Below are positions 42,193-53,001 of a stretch of 64,000 bases of DNA, piece after piece (position 1 is the stretch's first letter; every line of letters starts with the position of its first letter). A program made the position numbers and the translations under genes. The notes below the pieces were generated by a model. The model was not told the origin of the DNA. It saw nothing but the letters and a program-made list of their open reading frames with translations, and searched no databases. Origin of the DNA: Weizmannia acidilactici. Lineage in GTDB: Bacteria; Bacillota; Bacilli; Bacillales; Bacillaceae_C. The stretch covers positions 62,001 through 126,000 of the forward strand of contig NZ_BKZP01000004.1 in assembly GCF_008974185.1 (NCBI RefSeq), in the 5' to 3' direction.

Positions 42193-43485
42193 TTATTTTT
42201 TTTCGAAAGCGGAAGGGGACGCGCCCCTTCCTTTTATGCCTGCTTCATTGAGCATCCATTCGATATGGACGCCGTATCCGGATGTCGGATCGTTGACAAA
42301 TACATGCGTCACCGCACCGACAAGCCGGCCGTTCTGGATAATCGGGCTTCCGCTCATGCCCTGTACAATCCCCCCTGTTTTTTTCAGGAGTTTAGGATCG
42401 GTAATTTTGATGACCATTCCTTTCGTTGCCGGAAATTTTTGCGGAATGGTGCTGACGATTTTAATCGAATACGCTTCGACCTTTTTTCCGTCCACAACGG
42501 TTAAAATTTTGGCCGGCCCCGTTTTAACCTGGTCGGACAGCGCAATCGGGATCGGTTTGGCATACCCGTTACCCAAGCTGCTTAAGCTGCCGTTTAGCTT
42601 GCCGAAAATGCCGAACGGGCTGTTCTTTGTGATCGTCCCGATTTGGCCCTCTTCGGAAAAGCGCGCAAGTTTTTCCCCTGGGCTGCCGTTTTTCCCTTTT
42701 TCAATGGACGTGACTACCGAATTGACAATCCGGCCGTTTTCAACGACGATCGGCTTTTTGGTATCCATATCCGAAATGACATGGCCGAGCGCTCCGTATT
42801 TTTTTGTTTTCGGGTCGATAAACGTCATGGTGCCAATGCCAGCAGCGGAATCCCGGATATACAACCCGAGTTTATAATTTTGTTCGGTTTTGTCTTTTTG
42901 CGGATGGATTGTTGTCCGGATCGTCCGGTCATCCCTTTTGATGACAACCGGAAGTGCCTTCCCCTCTTCCCCCACCTTTTGCACAATTGGGGCAACATCG
43001 GACATATTTTCGATTTTTTTCCCGCCCATTTCGAGAATCATATCGCCGACTTGAATGCCGGCTTGTTCCCCGGGAGAGATTTTTCCTTTGTCCGTTTGCA
43101 CAAGATGGTGGCCGACGACGAGGACACCGAGCGTTTTCAGCTTGACGCCGATCGACTGGCCGCCCGGAATCATCTTGATGTTTTTATACACTTCCACATC
43201 GGTTTTTTTAATCGGGACGCCTGCCAGTTCAAGAAACATTTCTTCTTTTCCGGCTGTTTTCCCTTTAATCGAAACCGATTGCTTATTTTCCTTGATATCC
43301 GCACTGTTCCCTTTTACAGCAACTGTTGCAGCGGCGGATTTATGGAATTCAATTTGCTGGCCTTCCATTAAGCGAACTTGCTTCGGAAAGTGAAGGTATT
43401 GTTGAAAAGGTTGCGAAAAACCTAATAGCACAAGTGAAACAAGGAGAAATCCGCCAATCAGCTTTCTTACGTTTTCAAAGTTCAA
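42193..43485 (-). CDS. spoIVB: SpoIVB serine peptidase
   Basis: Forespore-secreted protease that triggers pro-sigma-K processing by cleaving SpoIVFA. The 430 residues have an N-terminal membrane anchor (about 9-26) and a PDZ domain (near 105-195). The peptidase domain contains [13 protein letters not shown] (catalytic His) and [11 protein letters not shown] (catalytic Ser). The TTG at 43485 is eight bases after AGGAGAG; an upstream GTG is too near that site. A GC-rich hairpin near the 3' end lacks a T run. Order spo0A-spoIVB-recN is conserved. Confidence 0.95.
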   Translation of the reverse strand: MNFENVRKLIGGFLLVSLVLLGFSQPFQQYLHFPKQVRLMEGQQIEFHKSAAATVAVKGNSADIKENKQSVSIKGKTAGKEEMFLELAGVPIKKTDVEVYKNIKMIPGGQSIGVKLKTLGVLVVGHHLVQTDKGKISPGEQAGIQVGDMILEMGGKKIENMSDVAPIVQKVGEEGKALPVVIKRDDRTIRTTIHPQKDKTEQNYKLGLYIRDSAAGIGTMTFIDPKTKKYGALGHVISDMDTKKPIVVENGRIVNSVVTSIEKGKNGSPGEKLARFSEEGQIGTITKNSPFGIFGKLNGSLSSLGNGYAKPIPIALSDQVKTGPAKILTVVDGKKVEAYSIKIVSTIPQKFPATKGMVIKITDPKLLKKTGGIVQGMSGSPIIQNGRLVGAVTHVFVNDPTSGYGVHIEWMLNEAGIKGRGASPSAFEKK

Positions 43486-43618
43486 ACAATCCACTCTCCT
43501 CGCTTCTAGTCCACCCTTTTGGTTTAGCCTTTATTTTATTTGGCTATGATTTTAATTTAGCCTTGAAGCGCTTTAAATATAACCGGACCGTTGGAAAAAA
43601 ACCTGCCCAAACTGGATA

Positions 43619-43666
43619 GAAAGGGGTCGGCTCCACCTTTTTTCCAAAAGGCGGGCCCCGGACCCC
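43619..43666 (-). terminator. Imperfect GC-rich terminator after recN
   Basis: GGGGTC with inner GGC and CC segments pairs with GACCCC on the other side of an AT-rich loop. On the minus strand TTTCTAT follows. Several mismatches reduce certainty. Confidence 0.5.
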
Positions 43667-45370
43667 TTATTTAATCGTTTCGGCCAGTTCTAGCAGTTCT
43701 TTTGCATGCTGCCTTGTCAGGTCAGTCATTTCGACGCCGGAAATCATGCGGCCGATTTCTTTAATTTTTTCTTCCTGCCCTAACGGTTTTACTTTTGTTC
43801 TCGTCCGTCCTTTTACCGTTTCTTTCATAATAAACAGATGGACATCCGCCATAGCGGCGACCTGTGGGAGATGGGTGATGCACAGCACTTGCGAATGGAC
43901 CGAAATGCGGTATATTTTTTCCGCGATCGCCTGGGCGACCCGACCGCTGACGCCTGTGTCCACTTCGTCAAAAATAATTGAAGTGATCCCCTGATGTTTT
44001 GAGAAGATGGTTTTTAAGGCGAGCATAATCCGGGACAGTTCCCCGCCAGATGCCGTTTTTGCCAAAGGCTTGAGCGGCTCGCCCGGGTTTGTGGAAATAT
44101 AAAATTCAACCTGGTCAAGCCCATCGCGCCTGAATGGGATCTCATCCGCTTCAAAATAATCATCCGCAGTGGAAAGGAAACGGACTTCAAATGTTGTTTT
44201 GTCCATATAAAGCTGTTTTAATTCGGAATGGATATTCTTTGTCAGCTTTTCCGCCCATTTTTTTCGCAAATCGCTGAGCTGTTTAGCTTCCAAATACAAA
44301 TCGCGCTTGACCGTTTGCAGTTCTTTTTGCAGCTGTTCCACATGATGGTCACGGTTTAGGATTGACTCAATTTCTTCTTCAATTTTCGCGCCGTATTCCA
44401 ATATTTCTTCGATCGAGCTGCCATATTTCCGTTTCAACTGGTTGATTTCATTCATCCGTGCTTCAATCTGGTTCAGCCTCTCCGGGTCAAATTCAAGCAT
44501 ATCAAGTTGGGAGCGGATCGTACGGGCCGTATCTTCGAGCGTATAAAAACAATTTTGCACCGTCTCCAAGAGCGGCGCAAGCGCAGGATCCGCTTCGGCA
44601 GCCGTTTCCAACTGTCCCATGACAAGCCCGATCCAGTCGAGGCCGTGCTGTTCGCCCTGCAGCGCCTCATAACTTGTATTCAGCGATTCAAACAAGCGTT
44701 CAAAATTCATCAACTTCCTTTTTTCATCGGCCAGTTCTTCATCTTCACGGAGCTTCAGGTCGGCCCTTTGGATTTCACCGTGCTGGAACTGAATGAGGTC
44801 AAGACGCTGGGCAAGCTGCTGATCGTTTTCGTTCATTCTTTTTAAACGGCCGGATACAGTTTCGTATTTTTTATACACTTCCCGGTAATCGTCAAGCGCC
44901 GCTTCAATTTCCACCCGGCCATAATGATCGAGAAGCGGCAAATGGAATGTTTCATTTAATAATTCCTGGGTCTCATGCTGGCTGTGTATATCAATTAATG
45001 TTGACCCGATTTCGCGCAAAACTGAAATGGTGACGAGCTTTCCATTAATGCGGCATACGCTTTTTCCGGCCTTCGAAATATCGCGCCGCAAGATGACCAT
45101 GCCTTCTTCGATGTCTATGCCGAATTCGCGGGCCCGTTCCATGCACGGATGCCCGTCGTCCACTAGAAATAACCCCTCGATTTCAGCGCGGTCCTCGCCG
45201 TGGCGCACATATTCGGACGATCCCCTGCCGCCTGTCAGAAGCTGGATGGCGTCAATGATAATCGATTTGCCGGCGCCTGTTTCCCCTGTCAGGACGGTTA
45301 AGCCATTTTCAAACGATAGAGATAATTGGTCGATAATGGCGAAATTTTTAATCGATAGTTCTTGCAGCAA
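43667..45370 (-). CDS. recN: DNA repair protein RecN
   Basis: SMC-like ATPase acting early at double-strand breaks. The 567 residues have the Walker A in TVLTGETGAGKSIIIDAI near 29-40 and two long coiled-coil arms (about 155-365). The signature LAKTASGGELSRIMLAL and Walker B TSIIFDEVDTGVSG follow, then ITHLPQVAA. The start is TTG with a weak GTGGTGATG site; the N-terminus MLQELSIKNFAII fits the family. It follows argR by 18 bases. Confidence 0.95.
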   Translation of the reverse strand: MLQELSIKNFAIIDQLSLSFENGLTVLTGETGAGKSIIIDAIQLLTGGRGSSEYVRHGEDRAEIEGLFLVDDGHPCMERAREFGIDIEEGMVILRRDISKAGKSVCRINGKLVTISVLREIGSTLIDIHSQHETQELLNETFHLPLLDHYGRVEIEAALDDYREVYKKYETVSGRLKRMNENDQQLAQRLDLIQFQHGEIQRADLKLREDEELADEKRKLMNFERLFESLNTSYEALQGEQHGLDWIGLVMGQLETAAEADPALAPLLETVQNCFYTLEDTARTIRSQLDMLEFDPERLNQIEARMNEINQLKRKYGSSIEEILEYGAKIEEEIESILNRDHHVEQLQKELQTVKRDLYLEAKQLSDLRKKWAEKLTKNIHSELKQLYMDKTTFEVRFLSTADDYFEADEIPFRRDGLDQVEFYISTNPGEPLKPLAKTASGGELSRIMLALKTIFSKHQGITSIIFDEVDTGVSGRVAQAIAEKIYRISVHSQVLCITHLPQVAAMADVHLFIMKETVKGRTRTKVKPLGQEEKIKEIGRMISGVEMTDLTRQHAKELLELAETIK

Positions 45371-45388
45371 GTGAACATCACCACTTTC

Positions 45389-45838
45389 TTAAAGCATGTC
45401 CAAAAATCTTTGTGCAACCGATTCGGTCTCGTCCTGATTTTTGCAAATGATCAAGCATGTGTCATCCCCGCACAAAGTCCCGATGATTTCTTCCCAATCC
45501 AAAATATCAATCAGAGCGCCGATTGCATGGGCGTTCCCCGGCAAAGTTTTCATCACAATTAAATGCCCGGCCGTATCTACGCTGACAAATGCGTCTGCCA
45601 ACGCCCGCCTCAGCTTCTGCGTCGGATTGAAGCGCTGGTCGGCAGGCAGACTGTATTTGTATCTGCCGTTATTGAGCGGCACTTTCACAAGATGAAGTTC
45701 TTTTATATCCCTTGAAATCGTCGCCTGCGTCACATTGAATCCGGCGTTCCGCAAACGCTCAACAAGCTCGTCCTGCGTCTCAATATCGTAATTCGTAATC
45801 ATTTCCCGTATTTTAATTAAGCGCTGTCCTTTATTCAT
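45389..45838 (-). CDS. argR: Arginine repressor/activator ArgR (AhrC)
   Basis: Arginine-dependent hexameric regulator repressing biosynthesis and activating catabolism. The 149 residues have an N-terminal winged helix ([14 protein letters not shown] through [13 protein letters not shown]). The C-terminal oligomerisation and arginine-binding domain has [13 protein letters not shown]. Ribosome site GAGGTGAGGAC. An AT-rich region 20-60 bases upstream (near 45870-45890) may hold ARG boxes but none is convincing. Confidence 0.95.
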   Translation of the reverse strand: MNKGQRLIKIREMITNYDIETQDELVERLRNAGFNVTQATISRDIKELHLVKVPLNNGRYKYSLPADQRFNPTQKLRRALADAFVSVDTAGHLIVMKTLPGNAHAIGALIDILDWEEIIGTLCGDDTCLIICKNQDETESVAQRFLDML

Positions 45839-46030
45839 GTCCTCACCTCAAGGCGTGCTTACTTTTGTAAATATGCATCTATCTGTATGTTAGCGTATTT
45901 CCGGGAAAATGTACATTGAAAGAAGCAGCCATGCCTGTAAGAAAATCTTAATGCCGTATCAGTTGCTTTTTTCGCACACGTACCCGGTTAGACATCAGCC
46001 TGTCCCTTTCTAGGCGGTACAGCCTGCGCA

Positions 46031-46060
46031 AAAAAGCCTACTGGAAAACCAATAGGCTGT
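46031..46060 (-). terminator. Terminator of the dxs-yqxC transcript
   Basis: AGCCTATTGG pairs with CCAGTAGGCT with one mismatch and a four-base loop. TTTTTTGCG follows on the minus strand, 14 bases after yqxC. Confidence 0.75.
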
Positions 46061-46073
46061 TTTGTAAATAACA

Positions 46074-46898
46074 TTACCCTTTTTTCAGTGCGGCGTGGGC
46101 TTCTTCCACCACGTCTTTTACGGCCACCGGGAGGCGGTTCTGCCCCCTATCCTTTTCATAAGCCGGCCATTTGAGGTGGATTAAAAATTCGATATTGCCC
46201 TCACCGCCGGTAATCGGGGAATAGGAAAGGTTTTCAACCGAAAACTTTTCATGTATTGCAAGATGGATGATTTTTTCAATGACTTCCCGATGCACTTTTT
46301 TATCCTTTACGATCCCTTTTTTGCCAACCTGCTCGCGCCCTGCCTCAAACTGCGGCTTGATCAAGGCGACAACATCGCTGTCCGGCGCAAGCAATGTTTT
46401 TAATACCGGAAGGATGAGGGACAAAGAAATAAAAGACACATCAATCGATGCAAAATCCGGGACTCCTTTTGTCAGATTTCCCGGGGTTACGTAACGGAAA
46501 TTCGTCCTTTCCATGACGACAACCCGTTCATCCCGGCGGAGCTTCCATGCCAGCTGATTATAGCCGACATCAAGGGCGTACGACATTTTGGCGCCGTGCT
46601 GCAGGGCGCAGTCGGTAAATCCGCCGGTTGAGGCTCCGATATCGAGAAGGATTTTTCCTTTTATGTCAAGATTAAACACTTTTAATGCTTTTTCCAGTTT
46701 CAGCCCGCCCCGCGAAACATATGGAAGCGGGTTTCCTTTAACGGCAAGTGGTGTATCAACCGGGATTTTTTCGCCCGGTTTATCAAGTCGGGTTTCGTTT
46801 GCAAACACAAGCCCCGCCATCACCGCCCGTTTTGCTTTTTCTCTTGTTTCCATTAATCCGCGTTCTACGAGGAGAACATCTACACGTTCTTTTTTCAT
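46074..46898 (-). CDS. yqxC: TlyA-type rRNA 2'-O-methyltransferase (YqxC)
   Basis: Predicted S-adenosylmethionine-dependent ribose methyltransferase for rRNA. The 274 residues have an N-terminal S4 RNA-binding domain (RVDVLLVERGLMETREKAKRAV) and an FtsJ-like Rossmann domain. The latter has LLDIGASTGGFTDCALQ (SAM loop, near 84) and ALDVGYNQL. TlyA homologues in mycobacteria methylate 16S and 23S rRNA; the B. subtilis function is less clear. It begins five bases after dxs. Confidence 0.92.
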   Translation of the reverse strand: MKKERVDVLLVERGLMETREKAKRAVMAGLVFANETRLDKPGEKIPVDTPLAVKGNPLPYVSRGGLKLEKALKVFNLDIKGKILLDIGASTGGFTDCALQHGAKMSYALDVGYNQLAWKLRRDERVVVMERTNFRYVTPGNLTKGVPDFASIDVSFISLSLILPVLKTLLAPDSDVVALIKPQFEAGREQVGKKGIVKDKKVHREVIEKIIHLAIHEKFSVENLSYSPITGGEGNIEFLIHLKWPAYEKDRGQNRLPVAVKDVVEEAHAALKKG

Positions 46899-46903
46899 TG
46901 ATG

Positions 46904-48799
46904 CTAAGCCCTTTTCTGATGTTTTGCAGTTAATTCGCCTTGTATTTCTTCGATAATCCGTTCAGTTGTCAAGCCGATTTCCCGCCATAATTCTTTTACG
47001 CTGCCATGCTCGATAAAGCGGTCCGGAATGCCGATACGGCGAATGGAATTGTGGTGGAAGCCGTGTTCATGGGCAAACTCTAACACTGCGCTGCCGAAGC
47101 CGCCTAGAAGCACCCCTTCTTCAACGGTCAACACCGGCATGCCGCTTGCAAGAATGGATGCCAGCACCGCCTCATCAAGCGGCTTCAAAAACCGTGCATT
47201 GACCACTTTTACCGATGTTCCCTGCTTTTGTAAATATTTTGCTGCTTCCATCGCCAGCGGGATTGTCGTTCCAAATGTAAGGATGCAGGCATCCGTACCT
47301 TCTTTCAGCACTTCCCACGTGCCGATCGGGATTTCCTTCAAATCCGGATCCAACGGAACGCCGAGGCCGTTGCCGCGCGGAAACCGCATCGCGATCGGGC
47401 CGTCGCCGTATTTTAAAGCCGTATAGACCATATGCTGGCCTTCATTTTCATCTTTCGGCATCATTAAGACCATATTCGGCAGGCTTCGCAGGAAGGCAAT
47501 ATCAAACACGCCCTGGTGTGTTTCGCCATCCGCGCCGACAAGGCCGGCCCTGTCAATGCCGATGAACACATTTAAATTTTGCCGGCAAATATCGTGGACA
47601 ACCTGGTCGTAAGCCCGTTGCAAAAACGTGGAATAAATGGCCAAAAACGGCTTCATCCCTTGTGTCGCAAGGCCGGCCGCAAAAGTGGCCGCATGCTGTT
47701 CCGCGATGCCGACATCGTACACCCTGTCCGGCAGTTCCTGCTGAAACCGTTCCAGCTTGGAACCGACCGTCATTGCCGGCGTAATCGCAACAATGCGGGG
47801 GTCTTCTTTGGCAAGCCTCAAGACGGTGTCACTGACAAGTTTGCTCCATGCCGGTGGGGCGTTTACCGGCTTAATAAAATCTCCGGTTTCAATTTTATAC
47901 TGCCCTGTGCCGTGCCAGGCGCCCCTTGTATCGTTTTCGGCAGGTTTATATCCCTTGCCTTTCTTTGTAATGACGTGCAGGAGTACCGGGCCTTTCGTTT
48001 TTTTCGCATACTGGATATTTTCAAGAAGCGCTTCGAAATGATGGCCATCAACAGGGCCGAAGTACGTGAACCCCAGTTCTTCAAAAAAGATGCCAGAAAC
48101 AAGCAGGTATTTAAGGGAATCTTTCAGCCGTTCTGCGGTTGCCGCGAGCTTTCCGCCGACAGCCGGGATTTTTTTCAGCAAAAATTCCAGTTCATCTTTG
48201 GCGCGCCGATATTTGCTCGCCGTCCGCAGTTTGCCGAGCACCTGATGAAGTGCTCCGACATTCGGGGCGATCGACATCTCGTTATCATTCAAAACAACGA
48301 TGATGTCCCTCTTCTCATGGCCGATATGGTTCAGTGCTTCAAAAGCCATCCCGCCTGTCAGCGCGCCGTCGCCGATCACAGGAACGATATAGGATTTTTC
48401 GCCTTTTAAATCCCGTGCCACAGCCATGCCCATCGCCGCGGACAAGGACGTGGAACTGTGCCCGGTTTCCCATACATCATGGATGCTTTCATTCTGCTTC
48501 GGAAATCCGGAAAGGCCGCGGTACTGACGCAATGTTTTGAATTGGCCCGCACGTCCGGTTAAAATTTTATGCACATACGACTGGTGGCCTACATCCCACA
48601 GGATTTTGTCTTTCGGGCTGTCGAAACATTTATGCAAAGCAAGCGTGAGTTCCACAACACCGAGATTCGGCCCAATATGCCCGCCCGTTTTCGACAGCGT
48701 TTCAATCAAAAAACGGCGGATCTCCGCACTCAGCTGTATCAGCGCGGGAATGTCCATTTTTTTCAAAAAGGACGGGTCCTTAATCGATTCAAGATCCAA
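46904..48799 (-). CDS. dxs: 1-deoxy-D-xylulose-5-phosphate synthase
   Basis: Thiamine-diphosphate enzyme opening the MEP route to isoprenoids. The 631 residues show [14 protein letters not shown] (about 40-53), [29 protein letters not shown] and [14 protein letters not shown]. The C-terminal half has [15 protein letters not shown] and [18 protein letters not shown]. The TTG start fits the family N-terminus. It lies downstream of ispA on the same strand, so two isoprenoid genes sit together. Confidence 0.96.
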   Translation of the reverse strand: MDLESIKDPSFLKKMDIPALIQLSAEIRRFLIETLSKTGGHIGPNLGVVELTLALHKCFDSPKDKILWDVGHQSYVHKILTGRAGQFKTLRQYRGLSGFPKQNESIHDVWETGHSSTSLSAAMGMAVARDLKGEKSYIVPVIGDGALTGGMAFEALNHIGHEKRDIIVVLNDNEMSIAPNVGALHQVLGKLRTASKYRRAKDELEFLLKKIPAVGGKLAATAERLKDSLKYLLVSGIFFEELGFTYFGPVDGHHFEALLENIQYAKKTKGPVLLHVITKKGKGYKPAENDTRGAWHGTGQYKIETGDFIKPVNAPPAWSKLVSDTVLRLAKEDPRIVAITPAMTVGSKLERFQQELPDRVYDVGIAEQHAATFAAGLATQGMKPFLAIYSTFLQRAYDQVVHDICRQNLNVFIGIDRAGLVGADGETHQGVFDIAFLRSLPNMVLMMPKDENEGQHMVYTALKYGDGPIAMRFPRGNGLGVPLDPDLKEIPIGTWEVLKEGTDACILTFGTTIPLAMEAAKYLQKQGTSVKVVNARFLKPLDEAVLASILASGMPVLTVEEGVLLGGFGSAVLEFAHEHGFHHNSIRRIGIPDRFIEHGSVKELWREIGLTTERIIEEIQGELTAKHQKRA

Positions 48800-48934
48800 T
48801 ACGGATCACTCGCTTTCATTTCAAAATAACGGCGTAAGCTTAAATTCTATTATAAACGAAACCTTCGCTTAGACAAGAAATTCCCGCTTTAAACATAATC
48901 CGGCAAATACCGACCCGTTTCAGCCAGTTTCGGC

Positions 48935-48957
48935 AAAAACGCTTCTGTAAAAGCGCT
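48935..48957 (-). terminator. Terminator between ispA and dxs
   Basis: On the minus strand GCGCTT and AAGCG pair around TTACAG and are followed by TTTTTG. It lies about 60 bases after ispA. A TGTTATAAT extended -10 precedes it at about 48987-48995. Confidence 0.5.
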
Positions 48958-49015
48958 ACCAATCATCAAGGGGCTAACCTTACTGTATTATAACACAAAA
49001 ACGACATGGCGCGCA

Positions 49016-49885
49016 TTAATGGTCCCGCGTTTCAACCATCCGTACCAGCTCCAGTAACGTGCCCGTATCCGCGCCAGTTTCTTTCAGCCGTTCTTTTGCC
49101 AGCCGGATGTGCTTCTTGAGTTCCGCTTTTGCGCCTTCAAGCGTCAAAAGTGCCGGGTATGTACTTTTATGGCGCGATTCGTCGCTGCCAACCCGTTTTC
49201 CAATTTTTTTCTGATCCCCTTCAATATCCAAAATATCGTCGCGGATTTGGAATGCAATGCCGAGATGTTCGGCAAACTGCCTGAATTGTTCAAGCTGCAT
49301 GTCCGTTACGCCGCCGATCATCGCCCCGGCCAGGACACTGAACGTAAGCAGCTTACCGGTTTTATGGGCATGAATATATTCAAGTTCATCTAAAGTCAGT
49401 TTTTTGTTTTCCCCTTCCATATCGGCAACCTGCCCCGCCACCATGCCTTCCGGGCCGGCCGATTCTGCCAGGAGCGCAATCAGTTTCACTTTTAATGCAT
49501 CATCCAGATAGGGGTCTTCGGCAATGAGCTGGAAACTGTGTGTCAAAAGCCCGTCCCCCGCTAGGATTGCAACCGCTTCCCCGAACACTTTATGGTTTGT
49601 CGGCTTTCCCCTCCGCAAATCATCATCATCCATTGCCGGAAGGTCGTCATGGATGAGGGAGTAAGTGTGGATCATCTCCACTGCGCACGCCGTCTGCATG
49701 CCTTTTTCAACACGTTCACCGAGCGCGGACACGGTTGACAATAAGAACAAGGGGCGAATTCTCTTTCCGCCGGCCTGGATGGAATAATCCATTGCTTCTT
49801 TTAACACGGAAGGCGCTTTTAGTCCCGCAATATATTGCGCCAGCCGTTTTTCAATTTCTTTCACATCATACGTCGCCTCGTGCAA
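49016..49885 (-). CDS. ispA: Farnesyl diphosphate synthase
   Basis: Condenses isopentenyl diphosphate with allylic diphosphates to C15. The 289 residues contain GGKRIRPLFLL, the first Asp-rich motif DDLPAMDDDDLRRGKPTNH (near 82-88), GQVADMEGE, and the second motif FQIRDDILDIEGD. It has a TTG start behind AGGAGGAGG. It directly follows xseB by two bases. Confidence 0.95.
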   Translation of the reverse strand: MHEATYDVKEIEKRLAQYIAGLKAPSVLKEAMDYSIQAGGKRIRPLFLLSTVSALGERVEKGMQTACAVEMIHTYSLIHDDLPAMDDDDLRRGKPTNHKVFGEAVAILAGDGLLTHSFQLIAEDPYLDDALKVKLIALLAESAGPEGMVAGQVADMEGENKKLTLDELEYIHAHKTGKLLTFSVLAGAMIGGVTDMQLEQFRQFAEHLGIAFQIRDDILDIEGDQKKIGKRVGSDESRHKSTYPALLTLEGAKAELKKHIRLAKERLKETGADTGTLLELVRMVETRDH

Positions 49886-49887
49886 GG

Positions 49888-50115
49888 TTATTCCTCCTCC
49901 TTAATTTCAAAATCCTTTTCTTCCCCGTCCTCGGACATGACTTTCGTCAATTGTTCTTCGACATTCTTCAATTTGCCGTGCAGCAGTTTGGACAGCTCCA
50001 TTCCCTGTTTATAGATGGAAATTGCTTCCTCTAAGGGAACATCCCCTTCTTCCAGTTTGCGGACAATGTCCTCGAGCTGCGCCATCGCCTCTTCAAATGT
50101 TAATGATTCAGCCAT
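49888..50115 (-). CDS. xseB: Exodeoxyribonuclease VII small subunit
   Basis: Small subunit needed for ExoVII, which degrades single-stranded DNA from both ends. The 75 residues have the whole family core: [27 protein letters not shown], then YKQGMEL. A long acidic tail ([11 protein letters not shown]) follows. The ATG at 50115 sits behind GGAGGAGG and overlaps the xseA stop by eight bases, implying translational coupling. Confidence 0.94.
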   Translation of the reverse strand: MAESLTFEEAMAQLEDIVRKLEEGDVPLEEAISIYKQGMELSKLLHGKLKNVEEQLTKVMSEDGEEKDFEIKEEE

Positions 50116-51460
50116 TTTCTCTCCTCCTCCGAATTTCATCCACCGTGCACAAGAGCCCCCCGTCCGTTAACACGACCTGGATGGTGTCTCCTTTTTTGAC
50201 CTGGCTTGTTTTTTTGATGATCGTTTCGTCTTCCGCCATTGCCAGGCTGTATCCCCTTTCCATCACTTTGAGCGGGCTGAGTGCTTCAAGGGCGGAAATG
50301 TTCTTCCCGAACCGGTGCTGTTTTTCCCGCAGCACCGCCTGCATTTGTTTCACCAAATTCCCGTGAAGGCTTATAAAATCCCGCCGCGCCTGCAAAAGTT
50401 TCTGCTCCGGCCGGTTGCGCAAAAGGCGCTCATACAAGTTCCGACACTGTTCCCCAGCCGCTCCGATCAGGCGTCCGGCTTCCCTGTGCAAGCTTTCCGC
50501 CAGGCGGTCAGCCTGTTCCATTTGCTGGCGGATCAGCCGGTACGGGTTTTTCAAAGCGGGCGACCGCTCGAGATACGCGAGGCGGCTGCTTTCATGGCGC
50601 ACTTTTTCACGCACGCTCCGCAAAAGCCTTGCCTGCATGTTTAAAATTTTTTCACGTACTTCGTCGATATGTGGAACGGCAAGTTCGGCCGCGGCCGTCG
50701 GTGTCGGGGCGCGCAGATCAGCCGCAAAATCAGCAATCGTAAAATCCGTCTCATGGCCGACTGCGGAAATGACAGGAATCGTGGATGCGGCAATTGCCCG
50801 TGCCGTCATTTCTTCGTTAAACGCCCACAGTTCTTCGATTGAGCCGCCGCCCCTGCCGACAATCAGCACATCCGCTTTCCCCAGCCGGTTCGCCTCCTCA
50901 ATCGCCTTGACAATGGAAGGCGCGGCATTTTCACCCTGTACGAGCGCAGGATGCAAAATGATTTTGACAACCGGAAATCTTCGCCTGATCGTTGTGATAA
51001 TATCGCGGACAGCGGCACCCGTCGGCGAGGTGACAACGCCGACGACTTTCGGGTAAGCCGGTATCGGCCTCTTTTTTTCTTTTGCAAACAATCCTTCTTT
51101 CTCCAGCTTGTCCTTCAGCTGTTCATATGCAAGGTAAAGTGCGCCGATCCCGTCCGGCTGCATGCCTTTCACATACAGCTGATAACTGCCGCCTGCTTCG
51201 TACACCGAAACCGAAGCTCTGACAAGCACCTTCATGCCGTTTTCCGGATTGAATTTCAAAAACCGGTTGGCAGAGGAAAACATGACGGCGAGAATCCTTG
51301 CTCTCTCATCTTTTAATGTAAAATACATATGGCCGCTTGTGTGGCGTTTAAAATTGGAAATTTCCCCCTTGACATAAATATCCGCCAAATAAGGGTCGGC
51401 ATCAAATTTCCGCTTGATGTATTTTGTCAACGTCTGTACCGTTAAATATTGCGGAGCCAT
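50108..51460 (-). CDS. xseA: Exodeoxyribonuclease VII large subunit
   Basis: Catalytic subunit of ExoVII. The 450 residues start with an OB-fold domain (about 5-100: [30 protein letters not shown]-like [14 protein letters not shown]). The nuclease core follows with [14 protein letters not shown] and the [14 protein letters not shown] loop, and a long coiled-coil segment ends near 400. A hairpin terminator lies just upstream in the gap from folD. Confidence 0.95.
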   Translation of the reverse strand: MAPQYLTVQTLTKYIKRKFDADPYLADIYVKGEISNFKRHTSGHMYFTLKDERARILAVMFSSANRFLKFNPENGMKVLVRASVSVYEAGGSYQLYVKGMQPDGIGALYLAYEQLKDKLEKEGLFAKEKKRPIPAYPKVVGVVTSPTGAAVRDIITTIRRRFPVVKIILHPALVQGENAAPSIVKAIEEANRLGKADVLIVGRGGGSIEELWAFNEEMTARAIAASTIPVISAVGHETDFTIADFAADLRAPTPTAAAELAVPHIDEVREKILNMQARLLRSVREKVRHESSRLAYLERSPALKNPYRLIRQQMEQADRLAESLHREAGRLIGAAGEQCRNLYERLLRNRPEQKLLQARRDFISLHGNLVKQMQAVLREKQHRFGKNISALEALSPLKVMERGYSLAMAEDETIIKKTSQVKKGDTIQVVLTDGGLLCTVDEIRRRRENG

Positions 51461-51487
51461 ACTTCCACCGCCTTTCTTTCCATTAAG

Positions 51488-51522
51488 AAAAGCTGCCTCC
51501 TTCTTTTGGGAGTCAGCTTTTT
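51488..51522 (-). terminator. Hairpin terminator between folD and xseA
   Basis: AAAAGCTG-A-CTCC pairs with GGAG-G-CAGCTTTT around an eight-base loop, with T-rich tails on both strands. Only about 27 bases separate it from xseA, so some read-through seems required. Confidence 0.65.
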
Positions 51523-51635
51523 ACCGGGCCCGTCCTGTTTTCTTTGACACTTAGGGGCACCCGCTTTTCCTGCCGTGAGATCCCCGCAGGCTGCACCAAG
51601 TTCCAGAAAACTTAAACCAAGGGCCTTTTACAACA
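51523..51635. repeat. GC-rich intergenic segment resembling a degenerate Bacillus repeat
   Basis: The spacer between folD and the hairpin contains a GTGAGATCCCCGCAGGCTGC stretch. It recalls the AGACTCCTGCGGG-type core seen in the repeat at 59089. No ends are definable and no gene is present. Weak similarity, given only by eye. Confidence 0.25.
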
Positions 51636-52484
51636 TTACCGTACTTTTTTCGCAGCTTTTAACGTGTTGGCCAGCAGCATCGTGATCGTCATCGGGCCGA
51701 CGCCGCCAGGAACAGGCGTGATAAAGGAAGCTTTTTCTTTAACCGCGTCAAAATCGACATCCCCGCAAAGCTTTCCGTTTTCATCCCGGTTCATGCCGAC
51801 ATCGATCACCACGGCGCCGTCTTTGACGAAATCTGCTTTCACAAATTTCGCTTTCCCTACTGCGCTGATCAAAATATCCGCCTGCTGCGTGTAAAATTTT
51901 AAATCCGTCGTTTTCGAATGGCAATACGTGACAGTCGCATTTTCATTTAAGAAGAGCTGGCCGGCCGGTTTACCGACAATATTACTGCGGCCGATGACCA
52001 CGACATGCTTGCCGGCGATTTCAATTCCTTTTGACTGCACCATTTTTAAGATGCCGCGGGGGGTACACGGCAAAAATGCATCCTGACCCGTCATCATCCT
52101 GCCAATATTGATTGGATGGAAGCCATCCACATCTTTTGCCGGGTCAATTGCTTCAATCACTTTATTCGGCCCGATATGCGGCGGCAAAGGAAGCTGCACC
52201 AGAATACCGTGGATATCGGGATCTTCGTTTAAATTTTCAATATGTTCGAATAATGTTTGTTCCGAAATATTTTCCGGTAGTTCGATCAAAACAGATTTCA
52301 TGCCGAGCTCGCGGCACGCTTTTTCCTTATTTTTGACATATGTACGTGAAGCCTGGTCGTTTCCGACTAAAATGACGGAAAGTCCCGGGGTAATTCCTTG
52401 TTTTTTCAACTGCTCCGTTTCTGCCTGGATATCTTTTCTGATTTCAGCTGCCAATTGTTTACCGTCAATGATTTCCGCTGCCAT
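51636..52484 (-). CDS. folD: Bifunctional methylenetetrahydrofolate dehydrogenase/cyclohydrolase
   Basis: Interconverts methylene-, methenyl- and formyl-tetrahydrofolate for purine synthesis. The 282 residues include [16 protein letters not shown] (catalytic Lys), [25 protein letters not shown], the Rossmann [13 protein letters not shown] and [16 protein letters not shown] at the end. The ATG at 52484 follows GGAG; the six-codon longer frame overlaps the nusB stop. Seventeen bases separate it from nusB. Confidence 0.96.
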   Translation of the reverse strand: MAAEIIDGKQLAAEIRKDIQAETEQLKKQGITPGLSVILVGNDQASRTYVKNKEKACRELGMKSVLIELPENISEQTLFEHIENLNEDPDIHGILVQLPLPPHIGPNKVIEAIDPAKDVDGFHPINIGRMMTGQDAFLPCTPRGILKMVQSKGIEIAGKHVVVIGRSNIVGKPAGQLFLNENATVTYCHSKTTDLKFYTQQADILISAVGKAKFVKADFVKDGAVVIDVGMNRDENGKLCGDVDFDAVKEKASFITPVPGGVGPMTITMLLANTLKAAKKVR

Positions 52485-52501
52485 TTCTCCATCCCCCGTC
52501 A

Positions 52502-52900
52502 TTAAGATGATTGAATTGTATTTTTCATGTTGTTCAAAACACCGTTAATAAACTTGGCGGACTTTTCATCCGCAAACCGTTTCGAAATTTCAAGTGCTTC
52601 GTTAATTGCAACATTGGCAGGCACATCTTCCGCATACATTAGTTCATAAGCAGCAAGGCGCAAAATGTTTAAATCGACTTTTGCGAGCCTGTCCAGTGTC
52701 CAGTGTTCAAGATGCCGGCTGATCATGCCGTCAATTTCCGCTAGATGCGCAGCAGTGCCTTTTACAAGCTTTTCCAGATATTCATCGCTTTCCTGCCCGT
52801 TCAGCACATTCCGGACTGCTTCTTCCGGAGCTTCTTTGTTCATGTCGATCTGGAATATGGCCTGGAGCGCTTTTTCGCGGGCGGTTCTTCTTTTCATCAT
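52502..52900 (-). CDS. nusB: Transcription antitermination factor NusB
   Basis: RNA-binding partner of NusE/S10 in rRNA antitermination. The 132 residues are all-helical with family features [17 protein letters not shown] at the N-terminus, [19 protein letters not shown] and [36 protein letters not shown] lies 11 bases before the first of two ATG codons. A terminator upstream separates it from yqhY, so a separate promoter is likely. Confidence 0.96.
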   Translation of the reverse strand: MMKRRTAREKALQAIFQIDMNKEAPEEAVRNVLNGQESDEYLEKLVKGTAAHLAEIDGMISRHLEHWTLDRLAKVDLNILRLAAYELMYAEDVPANVAINEALEISKRFADEKSAKFINGVLNNMKNTIQSS

Positions 52901-52965
52901 GTCGGCAATAACTCCTTTAAAAACTTCAAATTCACTTGAATCTATTGTAGCAGAATGGGGCCGCC

Positions 52966-52995
52966 AAAAAAAGGCCGGGACTTGAGCCCTGGCCC
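52966..52995 (-). terminator. Terminator of the accB-accC-yqhY operon
   Basis: GGCC-A-GGG pairs with CCC-GGCC over seven bases with one bulge, then T7 on the minus strand. It starts seven bases after yqhY. Confidence 0.8.
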
Positions 52996-53001
52996 TTCCA
53001 C